Assembly (NCBI GenBank): GCA_018712805.1
Contig: DVGI01000027.1
Span: 1 to 64,000 of the forward strand
DNA: 64,000 bases
Reading direction: 5' to 3'
From: Candidatus Fimenecus excrementavium
GTDB taxonomy: Bacteria; Bacillota; Clostridia; Oscillospirales; Acutalibacteraceae
A model generated the notes under the pieces. That model was not told the DNA's origin and ran no database searches. It was given only the letters and a program-made list of their open reading frames with translations. The position numbers and the translations under genes are program-made. Of this stretch, positions 1 through 6,843 are shown in pieces (within the stretch, counting starts at the first letter, position 1; each line of letters begins with the position of its first letter).

Positions 1-12
1 CAATGCGTCCAT
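1..12 (-). CDS. Start of a gene running off the left edge, probably ribosomal protein L21
   Basis: Only the first four codons (M-D-A-L) are inside the window. The start is well marked: an AGGAGG ribosome binding site (complement of 19-24) lies six bases upstream of the ATG at 12-10. The L21 guess rests on context: in B. subtilis spoIVFA-spoIVFB directly precede rplU, and here spoIVFA/spoIVFB-type genes and the two radical-SAM-linked genes lead into this start. L21 proteins usually begin M-Y-A-I/V, so alanine at position 3 fits weakly. The start codon is secure; the product is inferred. Confidence 0.5.
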
Positions 13-124
13 AATGAACCTCCTAAAATGTTTTCAGGCGTTCATACACAAGTAAAAATGCAGAGGACCGCCAGCTTTAATGTTGCCATTAACTGCCGTT
101 GGAAAGGAACCAACGCACAAATGC
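13..124 (-). promoter_or_regulatory. Structured 5' leader, possible r-protein leader RNA
   Basis: About 110 bases separate the predicted transcription start (near 124) from the start codon at 12. The RNA can form a GTTGG/CCAAC hairpin (98-102 with 110-114) and a TTAATG/CATTAA hairpin closed by a GCAA tetraloop (77-92). A long folded leader is typical of autoregulated ribosomal protein operons, and Firmicutes rplU carries a known L21 leader class. Membership of that class cannot be tested by eye. Confidence 0.4.
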
Positions 125-130
125 TTAAGT

Positions 131-159
131 ATAATAGCACAAGTCCTTTAAAAAAGCAA
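131..159 (-). promoter_or_regulatory. Sigma-A promoter for the left-edge gene
   Basis: On the minus strand: TTGCTT (154-159), 17-base spacer, TATTAT (131-136) preceded by TGC, giving an extended -10. It lies just downstream of the 222-residue gene, so the left-edge gene can be transcribed independently. Confidence 0.65.
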
Positions 160-192
160 GTATTTTTTACAAAAAGTTACATAGAAAGAAAA

Positions 193-861
193 TCAAGAGA
201 AGTTTTCGCCGTTTTCGAGCAAAACGCGCTTTTTTAAAATTTCCGTGTGGTCGATTTTTTCGCTTGCTTCTCCCAAAACGGCCGACAGCAAAAGCGTGGG
301 GTTAATGTTATTTTGATCCCCCGCCGTCAGCCGGACAAGAAGTAAAACGCCGTTTTCGGTTTTTGAAACCTCGGCGGAAATCACATTCGGTTTGATGTCG
401 ATTTCTTTGTCAATTTTCCGTCTGCCCTGTTTTGCTTTTTTGGTGACAAGAATTTGCGCTTTGGAAAGGCCTGTCTCTATTGCCGCGTGAACCGTTTCGG
501 GTTCATCTGTAAACAATTTGATTTCATAATCGGCAAACGCGATTTCGGTCGGCTTGTGCACGGGCTTTGCAACGGAAACAATCGTAATGCCGGGAACCAG
601 CGCGTCATTCATTCGGCTTTTGATTTCTTTAAAAGTCATTTCCCCCGTAAGGCGGACATCGACGCACTCGCAAAGGCTCTCCTGCCCTAACGACAGCGGA
701 CGCGCAAAGGTCATAAACAAATGGGGATTATACCCTTCCGTAAACCACAGCGGAATTTGCGCACGGCGGAACGCGCGGGACATACAGCGCATCAAGTCAA
801 GATGGGAAATATATTTTGCCGTACCGGTTTTCGTAAAGAAAATGCGAACGTCATTTTGCAT
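193..861 (-). CDS. TIGR03936 family radical-SAM-associated protein (DUF2344)
   Basis: 222 residues. The N-terminal half carries the family pattern: VRIFFTKTGTAKYISHLD, then a run of basic residues and WFTEGYNPH. Family members occur next to, or fused with, the TIGR03960 radical SAM protein; here the start codon overlaps the end of that upstream gene by 11 bases, so the two are almost certainly cotranslated. It lacks a radical SAM cysteine motif. The biochemical role is not established; a role in RNA or ribosome modification is only a guess from its rplU neighbourhood. The ATG at 861 is the only start that fits the family N-terminus. Confidence 0.88.
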   Translation of the reverse strand: MQNDVRIFFTKTGTAKYISHLDLMRCMSRAFRRAQIPLWFTEGYNPHLFMTFARPLSLGQESLCECVDVRLTGEMTFKEIKSRMNDALVPGITIVSVAKPVHKPTEIAFADYEIKLFTDEPETVHAAIETGLSKAQILVTKKAKQGRRKIDKEIDIKPNVISAEVSKTENGVLLLVRLTAGDQNNINPTLLLSAVLGEASEKIDHTEILKKRVLLENGENFS

Positions 862-2692
862 CGCAATGCCCCCCGTTGAGTTTTGCCGCCCCGCACGCTG
901 AGCATTTCTGCCGGCAGTTGGGCGTTGTCACACTTTCGTGCGCCTTTTTGTTTTCCGCAATCAAGAATTCCTTGCGAATGCCGTAATCCAAATGGTCCCA
1001 CGGCAAAATTTCATTGAAATCACGTCGGCGGTTGGAGTAAAACGACGGGTCCACGCCGCACTCTGTGAACGCTTCCGTCCATTTGTCAAACAGGAAAAAT
1101 TCATCCCAGCCGTCAAACTTACAGCCCTTTTTCCATGCACTTTCAATGACGTCACAAAGCTTTCTGTCACCGCGGGCAAAAACGCCCTCCAAAAAGCTGG
1201 TTTGCGACTGATGCCAGCTGACTTGGATTTTATGTGTATGGACATTTTCGAGCAAATGCTTTTGCTTTTCGACAAGCTGTTCCATGGTGTCCTGCGGCTC
1301 CCACTGGAACGGCGTAAAAGGCTTCGGCACAAAGGAAGCGACACTGACACTCACGGTAACGCCTTTGCCTTTGGGCTTGTCCGGGTTTTTATAAAATTCG
1401 TTAACCACCTTTTGCGCAAGCTCGGCAATGCCCGCAATATCGTCTAACGTTTCGGTCGGAAGCCCCATCATAAAATAGAGTTTGACCGCCGTCCAGCCGC
1501 CGCGGAACGCCTGCGCCGAAGTGCGCAAAACCTCTTCTTCGGTAACGTTTTTATTGATGGCATCACGAAGCCGCTGCGTGCCCGCTTCCGGCGCAAAGGT
1601 AAGCCCGCTTTTGCGCACTTTCTTTAATTCTTCCATCAGTTCTTCAGAGAAATTATCCACGCGCAAAGACGGCAGAGAAACATTGATTTTTTCGGGCACC
1701 GCCCAAGAGAGCATATCGGGAATCAGTTTTTCAACCTGGGAATAGTCGCTGGTGCTCAACGAGCAAAGCGACACTTCGTCATAGCCGGTCGTTTCACAAA
1801 GGCATTTTGCCTGGTGGTTGACGGTTTCGCTTTTCTTTTCCCGAATCGGGCGGTAAATAAACCCGGCCTGGCAAAAACGACAGCCGCGAATACAGCCGCG
1901 GAAAACTTCCGTGACCGCGCGGTCGTGGACAATATCGACGAACGGCACGACAAACTTGTCCGGGTAATACACCGAATCCAAGTCGGAAATAATCCGTTTT
2001 TTGACGCGCGCCGGCGCGGTTTCTTTGGGCGTCACCGAAGCGATTGTGCCGTCTTCGTGATAAGCGACGTCATAAAACGCGGGGACATAAACGCCCTCGA
2101 TTTTTGCCGCCTCACGTAAAAATTCCAATTTGGTTGAACCTTTTTCCTTATGCTCGATTAAAAGGTCAATCAGCTCATTGGTGACCTCTTCCCCCTCGCC
2201 CGGCAGGAAAATATCAAAAAAGTCCGCCAACGGTTCCGGGTTGCAGGCGCACGGTCCGCCGCCGACCACAATCGGAGTTAAAGAAGTTCTGTCTTTGCTT
2301 CGAAGCGGAATATTTCCAAGGTCGAGCATATTGAGCACATTGGAATAGGAAAGCTCATATTGGAGCGTAAAGCCGATTAAATCGAACTTGTCCAGCGCGT
2401 CGCCGCTTTCTAAAGCAAAGAGCGGCACATGATTTTTGCGCATTTCTTCTTCCATATCCACCCACGGGGCAAACACGCGTTCGCACCACGCGTCGTCGCG
2501 CTCGTTGACAAGGCTGTATAAAATTTTCATACCCAAATGGGACATACCGATTTCGTAGCTGTCGGGAAAGCAAAACGCATAGCGCAGTTTCACCTTGCTT
2601 GCGTCTTTTACGACGCTGTTGAGCTCGCCGCCCGTATATCTTGCCGGCTTCTGCACATGCGGCAAAAGCCGTTCCACTGCCCTGTTTAACAT
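851..2692 (-). CDS. TIGR03960 family B12-binding-domain radical SAM protein
   Basis: 613 residues, normal for the family. The N-terminal third looks like the B12-binding-type Rossmann domain (PDSYEIGMSHLG; IVVGGGPCACNPEP). The radical SAM core follows, with the cluster motif C-x3-C-x2-C in FRGCIRGCRFCQAGF near residue 270. The C-terminus has a second cysteine group (CRQKCSACGA) that could bind another cluster or metal. Substrate unknown. An AGAGG ribosome binding site precedes the ATG, and TTGCAA-N17-TATGAT lies upstream, so this gene heads a two-gene operon with the DUF2344 partner. Confidence 0.9.
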   Translation of the reverse strand: MLNRAVERLLPHVQKPARYTGGELNSVVKDASKVKLRYAFCFPDSYEIGMSHLGMKILYSLVNERDDAWCERVFAPWVDMEEEMRKNHVPLFALESGDALDKFDLIGFTLQYELSYSNVLNMLDLGNIPLRSKDRTSLTPIVVGGGPCACNPEPLADFFDIFLPGEGEEVTNELIDLLIEHKEKGSTKLEFLREAAKIEGVYVPAFYDVAYHEDGTIASVTPKETAPARVKKRIISDLDSVYYPDKFVVPFVDIVHDRAVTEVFRGCIRGCRFCQAGFIYRPIREKKSETVNHQAKCLCETTGYDEVSLCSLSTSDYSQVEKLIPDMLSWAVPEKINVSLPSLRVDNFSEELMEELKKVRKSGLTFAPEAGTQRLRDAINKNVTEEEVLRTSAQAFRGGWTAVKLYFMMGLPTETLDDIAGIAELAQKVVNEFYKNPDKPKGKGVTVSVSVASFVPKPFTPFQWEPQDTMEQLVEKQKHLLENVHTHKIQVSWHQSQTSFLEGVFARGDRKLCDVIESAWKKGCKFDGWDEFFLFDKWTEAFTECGVDPSFYSNRRRDFNEILPWDHLDYGIRKEFLIAENKKAHESVTTPNCRQKCSACGAAKLNGGHCDAK

Positions 2693-2727
2693 AACATACC
2701 TCTGTTATTTTCAAAATTCGTTTCTTT

Positions 2728-2756
2728 ATCATACACGAAAAAGAAGAATTTTGCAA
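2728..2756 (-). promoter_or_regulatory. Sigma-A promoter for the radical SAM pair
   Basis: Minus strand: TTGCAA at 2751-2756, 17-base spacer, TATGAT at 2728-2733 preceded by GTG. It overlaps the space just after the spoIVFB-like stop codon. Confidence 0.6.
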
Positions 2757-2758
2757 AC

Positions 2759-3364
2759 CTATGTGCCGCATTTTTTAAACAGCGTGACAATCAGATAAAA
2801 CGAAAGCATCAAAAGCGAAAAGTTGTGACCGCTTTGAAACAGGAAGAAAAAACCCGCCCCCATAACGAGCGCCGTGCAAAAAAGCGAAGTCAGAAACATT
2901 ATACGCACGCGGGTTTTCTCGCTGTTTTTTTCAAAAAGATAGGCTTCGAGCGCGCGCCCGCCGTCTAAAGAATACACAGGCATTGCATTAAATAAAAAGA
3001 TGCAAAGATTGACTGTCGCGCAGGTAAGCAAAAGCTCGGTTTTCAAAAAATACCAAAACGAAAAAAACAAAATGCAAAACGCCAAATTGACAAAAGGCCC
3101 TGCAAGCGCCGTTCGGATTTCTTGGTGGTAGCTTAGGCGTATATCGTCCGCGCGCTGAATCGTCATGCCGAAAAGCCCGAGCCGGACCGCCTGCGGCGCG
3201 ACGCCGTAAAGGCAGTCCGACAGCAAATGCCCGCACTCGTGGAAAAGCGAAAATAACACGGATAGTTGGATAATAACATTGTTGCTGAAACATAAAAGGC
3301 AGCAGACCAAAAAGGCGAACAAAAAGCCGATTTTAACCTGCACGCCGAAAACATGAAATGTCAT
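2759..3364 (-). CDS. spoIVFB: Site-2 protease family (M50) metalloprotease, SpoIVFB-like
   Basis: 201 residues, mostly hydrophobic with about six membrane segments. The zinc site is visible as HECGH (HExxH) near residue 43, and the second conserved element as NAMPVYSLDGGR near residue 125, which supplies the third metal ligand (Asp). This is the SpoIVFB type of intramembrane protease, which cuts pro-sigma-K in the mother cell during sporulation. It follows directly on the M23-domain gene, as spoIVFB follows spoIVFA in Bacillus, and bofA, encoding the inhibitor of this protease, is about 1.1 kb upstream. Protease identity is strong; the SpoIVFB role rests on gene context. Confidence 0.85.
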   Translation of the reverse strand: MTFHVFGVQVKIGFLFAFLVCCLLCFSNNVIIQLSVLFSLFHECGHLLSDCLYGVAPQAVRLGLFGMTIQRADDIRLSYHQEIRTALAGPFVNLAFCILFFSFWYFLKTELLLTCATVNLCIFLFNAMPVYSLDGGRALEAYLFEKNSEKTRVRIMFLTSLFCTALVMGAGFFFLFQSGHNFSLLMLSFYLIVTLFKKCGT

Positions 3365-4216
3365 TTAAAAAAGCAGCCACGCGGGGTTATAGCGAACGGA
3401 ATTAAGACGCACTTCAAAATGCAAATGCGGTCCTGTGGATTGCCCGGTGCTGCCGACTTTGGCGATGACCTCGCCGCCGCGGATGTTCGCGCCCTCCTCG
3501 ACGAGAATTTCACTGCAATGGCAATATACGGTCTGTAATCCGCTGCCATGCGTGAGAATGACGTAGTTCCCGCGCACTTCCGAATAAGAAACGGTCGTCA
3601 CCTGCCCCGAAAAAGCAGCATAAATCGGCGTGCCGCTCGGCGCCGCCAAATCGATTCCGCCGTGAAAGCCCTGCTTGCCGGTGACTGGGTTTTCACGGTA
3701 GCCGAAAGCGGAGGTCACTTTTGTGTATTCGACCGGCACACAAAACGAGCCGGAAACCGTCAGCGGTGCAAAAGAGGCGGTCTTATCGGGGTAAAGTAAA
3801 TCTTCACCGCCCGCACCATCTAAAGATTCGGTACTTTGCGCCGTCGTCACCGGCGATGACGTGGTTTCGGCAGGGGCAGTGGTTTCAGGCTTAGCAAGGT
3901 CGTTTTGCGGTTTAAAGAGAAAATCGGAAACGCTTTTAAAGGTCTCAACCAGTTCTTCCCGCTCCATATCTTCGGAGAACAGCGCCCAATAAGACTGTTT
4001 TGCGTTTTCAAACCGCTCCCCGCCCGTTTTCATCACGGCAAAGGCAACTAGAGCTATCACGATGCAGAGCGCGGACTGGGTTAAAATGACGCGCAAAAGG
4101 AAATCGCGTGGCTTTTCTTCTTCCTGCGGCTCACGTACAGGACGTTCCCTGCCGTAGGCGCGCACGGGATAGGGTCTTTCTTCTGATTGTTGCGAGACTT
4201 TGTTTTCTTCGTACAT
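3365..4216 (-). CDS. spoIVFA: Membrane-anchored M23 (LytM) domain protein, SpoIVFA-like
   Basis: 283 residues from the chosen ATG. A charged N-terminus is followed by one membrane helix (about 45-65), a Thr/Ser-rich linker, and a C-terminal LytM domain (GFHGGIDLAAPSGTPIYA; STGQSTGPHLHFEV). The HxxxD and HLH zinc-ligand patterns are present, so peptidoglycan hydrolysis is possible, although SpoIVFA itself acts as a scaffold for SpoIVFB and BofA. The next gene, the SpoIVFB-like protease, starts with no gap. Upstream in-frame TTG, GTG and ATG codons exist; ATG at 4216 is preferred because a GGTGAT ribosome binding site sits four bases before it, a pattern repeated in this genome. A SpoIIQ-like role is an alternative. 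Confidence 0.78.
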   Translation of the reverse strand: MYEENKVSQQSEERPYPVRAYGRERPVREPQEEEKPRDFLLRVILTQSALCIVIALVAFAVMKTGGERFENAKQSYWALFSEDMEREELVETFKSVSDFLFKPQNDLAKPETTAPAETTSSPVTTAQSTESLDGAGGEDLLYPDKTASFAPLTVSGSFCVPVEYTKVTSAFGYRENPVTGKQGFHGGIDLAAPSGTPIYAAFSGQVTTVSYSEVRGNYVILTHGSGLQTVYCHCSEILVEEGANIRGGEVIAKVGSTGQSTGPHLHFEVRLNSVRYNPAWLLF

Positions 4217-4304
4217 ATGCATCACCAAAATTATTAATTTAGGGCAGTTGAAAGGCGCGCCCGGTGTAAAATAAAACTTTTTTTGAAAAAACAGAAAATA
4301 ACTC

Positions 4305-4333
4305 TTGATTTTTTTAACGGTTTCCGATATAAT
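4305..4333 (+). promoter_or_regulatory. Promoter of tRNA-Val
   Basis: TTGATT (4305-4310), exactly 17 bases, TATAAT (4328-4333), ending 18 bases before the first base of the tRNA. A near-consensus housekeeping promoter. Confidence 0.85.
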
Positions 4334-4351
4334 ACAACAGCAGCAAAAAAT

Positions 4352-4427
4352 GGACGTTTAGCTCAGTTGGTAGAGCATTCGCTTGACGTGCGAAGGGTCA
4401 GCGGTTCGAGTCCGTTAACGTCCACCA
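4352..4427 (+). tRNA. tRNA-Val (anticodon GAC)
   Basis: 76 bases with CCA encoded (4425-4427). The acceptor stem GGACGTT/AACGTCC pairs perfectly. The D arm (TAGCTCAGTTGGTAGAGCA) and T arm (GGTTCGAGTCC) are canonical. The anticodon stem TTCGC/GCGAA encloses loop TTGACGT, so the anticodon is GAC, reading GUC valine codons. It lies between divergent spoIVFA and convergent bofA and has its own promoter. Confidence 0.97.
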
Positions 4428-4465
4428 CTTACGCCGAATCCGGTTTACGGGTTTGGCGTTTTGCT

Positions 4466-4723
4466 TTATAGGCTGAAAATCGTTTGCAAAAGCAAAAGCA
4501 AAACGACCCCCGGCGTGCCGCCGACTGCGGCGACCGACAGGGAATACCAGTTCATCGGGATATGTACGCCGAAAAAGCCGCCGACAAAATTTGCCGCAAA
4601 AAAAGCGACGATGCCTTGCAGCACCGACAAAAGCAGCGCGGCGAAAAAGCGTTTTGTCCGCAGCATGGAAAACAAGATGAGCACACCCGAAAAAATCAAA
4701 ATAAAATAAAATGTTCCTTGCAT
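4466..4723 (-). CDS. bofA: BofA family inhibitor of pro-sigma-K processing
   Basis: 85 residues, the usual BofA length, with hydrophobic segments at about 5-20, 25-50 and 65-85. The conserved C-terminal part is present (HIPMNWYSLSVAAVGGTPGV followed by five leucines). In Bacillus BofA holds SpoIVFB inactive in the outer forespore membrane together with SpoIVFA; the likely partners are encoded nearby at 2759-4216. The ribosome binding site is GGGAGCGAGG just before the ATG. A sigma-E-like promoter lies upstream, which suits mother-cell expression. Confidence 0.88.
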   Translation of the reverse strand: MQGTFYFILIFSGVLILFSMLRTKRFFAALLLSVLQGIVAFFAANFVGGFFGVHIPMNWYSLSVAAVGGTPGVVLLLLLQTIFSL

Positions 4724-4747
4724 TTCCTCGCTCCCGTTTTTTATATA

Positions 4748-4776
4748 AATATATCCTGTGAAAAAACAATTTATGA
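4748..4776 (-). promoter_or_regulatory. Candidate sigma-E promoter for bofA
   Basis: Minus strand: TCATAAA (4770-4776), 14-base spacer, GATATATT (4748-4755). The ATA core and 14-base spacing match the sigma-E pattern; the -10 differs from CATACAAT at its first, fifth and seventh positions. B. subtilis bofA is sigma-E dependent. Confidence 0.45.
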
Positions 4777-4839
4777 CCGAGGATTATTTCATAAAAGAAG
4801 GAATATACTGTTACTGAAAACCAACGCGGAGGGAACAGT

Positions 4840-5034
4840 ATGCAGGAAAATTTTGAAACTTTCGAGCAGTATTGCATTGAAAAACAGCACAATGTGATTT
4901 TAGAAGAACACTTTTTGCCGAACGGCGAACGACAAATTTTTTGCCGCTCAAAAGAAAAGTGTGAACAGACCGACTGTTCATGCATTAAGCGGCTGCACGA
5001 GCGGATAAAAATTATGAATTCTTTTCAAAAATAG
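4840..5034 (+). CDS. Small cysteine-containing protein of unknown function
   Basis: 64 residues, acidic in the first half and basic at the end. It has five cysteines; the last four fall in one cluster (CRSKEKCEQTDCSC, spacing C-x5-C-x4-C-x-C) that could bind zinc or form disulfides. No known family recognised. It is likely a real gene: a strong GGAGGG ribosome binding site sits six bases before the ATG. It is divergent from bofA, about 115 bases apart, so a sporulation link is possible but unproven; TATACT at 4804-4809 is a possible -10 without a good -35. Confidence 0.6.
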   Translation: MQENFETFEQYCIEKQHNVILEEHFLPNGERQIFCRSKEKCEQTDCSCIKRLHERIKIMNSFQK

Positions 5035-5044
5035 TCGGAAACAG

Positions 5045-5073
5045 TTGACCGAATATAAAAAATCGAGTAAAAT
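5045..5073 (+). promoter_or_regulatory. Sigma-A promoter with adjacent inverted repeat
   Basis: TTGACC (5045-5050), 17 bases, TAAAAT (5068-5073). Immediately downstream an inverted repeat GTCATA...TATGAC (about 5076-5098) covers the expected transcription start, a typical repressor position. No regulator is identified. Confidence 0.65.
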
Positions 5074-5128
5074 ATGTCATAGATCATAAAATTATGACGA
5101 TTGTCTCTCTATATATTCGGTGATAAAG

Positions 5129-5800
5129 ATGAAAAAAATTGTTGACTTTGATATTGTCGACATTATACCGTTTTCCTGCGGTATTATATTTTCCAAAAAA
5201 GAAATGCTCGGCGAAGACAAATGTAGGGTTTCCTTTTACGGATTAGATGTGCAGAAGATGAAAAACGCTCCGGTCACCCGCAGCGTTTATCTTTTAAACA
5301 AATTCGGAAACGGCTATAAAAAAATCGTCGACGAAATCGGCGACTATCTTTCGTGTGATGCCGACAGCTTTGCCGGCAACAACACGGTGCTTGTGTACCC
5401 CTCCGGTGAAACCGGCGTATTTGATTACAGCGGCAAAACCGTTTGGACAGGCGACCTGATGTATCACGGTCACCCGGTGCAGGGCGTCGCTTCCGACGGC
5501 AACCAAATTTGGTGCGCGGTACCCGAGCAAAACGCAATTATCAGTTACTCTATTGCACATAAAAAGTTTTATATGCGCATCGGCGGCGAAACCTCCACGG
5601 CATTTGACTGCCCCGTTTCCGTTACCAAATATGAAAATGAGTTGTTTGTCTGCAACATGGGCTCTTGCAAAATCCGCACGGTGGACTTGAAAAACTTTTC
5701 CGTCCATGATTTCCGAACATTTGACGAGCCGGTTTTGCGGTATATTCGCACCTGCGGCAAAGAAATTGTCCATCTGGACTCCGGCATATACATATTGTAA
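5129..5800 (+). CDS. Unknown protein, beta-propeller-like
   Basis: 223 residues from the ATG at 5129, which has a GGTGAT ribosome binding site five bases upstream; an in-frame GTG at 5120 lies inside that site and is less likely. No signal peptide or membrane segment. The sequence has repeated short strands with Gly/Asp turns (YPSGETGVFDYSGKTVWTGD; GVASDGNQIWCAVPEQNAI; ITYSI-type strands), suggesting a small beta-propeller or WD/NHL-like fold. No named family recognised. It is monocistronic, with its own promoter and a strong terminator at 5815-5842. Confidence 0.7.
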   Translation: MKKIVDFDIVDIIPFSCGIIFSKKEMLGEDKCRVSFYGLDVQKMKNAPVTRSVYLLNKFGNGYKKIVDEIGDYLSCDADSFAGNNTVLVYPSGETGVFDYSGKTVWTGDLMYHGHPVQGVASDGNQIWCAVPEQNAIISYSIAHKKFYMRIGGETSTAFDCPVSVTKYENELFVCNMGSCKIRTVDLKNFSVHDFRTFDEPVLRYIRTCGKEIVHLDSGIYIL

Positions 5801-5814
5801 GCAAAGCAAAATAA

Positions 5815-5842
5815 AAAAGACCCGGATTTTTCCGGGTCTTTT
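5815..5842. terminator. Bidirectional terminator
   Basis: A 12-base-pair stem (AAAAGACCCGGA with TCCGGGTCTTTT, loop TTTT) flanked by A and T runs lies between the convergent unknown gene and the permease gene, so it can serve both strands. Confidence 0.88.
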
Positions 5843-5856
5843 CTTTTGTTGTTTTT

Positions 5857-6843
5857 TCAGCGTTCCTCGCGGAAATAGTTGACGCCGACCGCGGCCGGTT
5901 CCGCGCTCTTTTTCTTTTTGCTGACAGAAGCAAAAACAAGCACCAACGCCGTAATCAGGAACGGCAGAAGCTGATAGAATTCATCGGGGATAAGCCGAAG
6001 CCATCCGAGCACGCGCGGGAAGGTTGCGCTGAGGTTGCCCTTCCATGCCATCAAAACGTTAAACATGCCGAAGAAGAACGAACCGAAAATGGCTTTCATC
6101 GGGTTCCAGTTTGCGAAGATAACCAACGCGACCGCAATCCAGCCCATGCCGTTAATCCAAAATTCGTTCCAGGAACCGCCGTTGATGACGAATGCCAAAT
6201 AAAGCCCGCCGAGGCCGGTAATTCCGCCGCCTAATACGATGTTGATATAGCGGGTGCGGTTGACGTTGACACCGCAGGCATCCGCCGCGCCCGGGTTTTC
6301 GCCGACCGCGCGAAGCCGCAGGCCGGTTTTGGTACGCATAACGTAAACCCACATAATAATTGCAACGACAATCGCAACATAAACAAAAATGTTGTAAGAA
6401 AACAGAAGTTTGCCGATATAAGGAATATCCCGAAGCACCGGGATGCCTTTATCCATAACCTTTTCGGCAAGGTCCGGATAATTGCTCAACAGCGGGAATT
6501 TGCCGGCTTTTGCAAGCGAACGGCCGACAAACAGGTAAACACCGTTGCCGAAAATGGTAAGGGCAAGACCGGTTACGTTTTGGTTTGCCTGTAAAGACAC
6601 GGTCAAAAACGCATAAATCAGCGCGCCGAGCGCCGCCGAGCAAAACGCCGCCAAAATACCGACCAGCAAGCTGCCGGAATAGCAGGCGGCGCAATAGCCG
6701 CCGATTGCGCCCATCGCCATCATGCCCTCGACACCGAGGTTCATATTGCCGGAGCGTTCGGTGACCACTTCGCCGGTTGTGCCGAACAACAACGGCGTGC
6801 CCATTCGAATCGAATAATAGAGAAAGTTAATAATTGTTTCCAT
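5857..6843 (-). CDS. BMP-type nucleoside ABC transporter permease (NupQ/YufQ-like)
   Basis: 328 residues with eight to ten hydrophobic segments and the family signature TERSGNMNLGVEGMMAMGAI near residue 30. This is the second permease of transporters using BMP family binding proteins, which import nucleosides or nucleobases. Its ATG overlaps the stop codon of the fused ATPase-permease gene by one base (TAATG), indicating translational coupling. It is the last gene of the purine uptake operon and ends at the bidirectional terminator. The exact substrate cannot be read from the sequence; guanosine or another purine is likely given xpt upstream. Confidence 0.9.
   Translation of the reverse strand: METIINFLYYSIRMGTPLLFGTTGEVVTERSGNMNLGVEGMMAMGAIGGYCAACYSGSLLVGILAAFCSAALGALIYAFLTVSLQANQNVTGLALTIFGNGVYLFVGRSLAKAGKFPLLSNYPDLAEKVMDKGIPVLRDIPYIGKLLFSYNIFVYVAIVVAIIMWVYVMRTKTGLRLRAVGENPGAADACGVNVNRTRYINIVLGGGITGLGGLYLAFVINGGSWNEFWINGMGWIAVALVIFANWNPMKAIFGSFFFGMFNVLMAWKGNLSATFPRVLGWLRLIPDEFYQLLPFLITALVLVFASVSKKKKSAEPAAVGVNYFREER

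Noticed and set aside
4398-4985. A 195-residue minus-strand reading frame across tRNA-Val and bofA
   Set aside because: It overlaps a certain tRNA and the well-supported bofA in another frame and resembles no protein.
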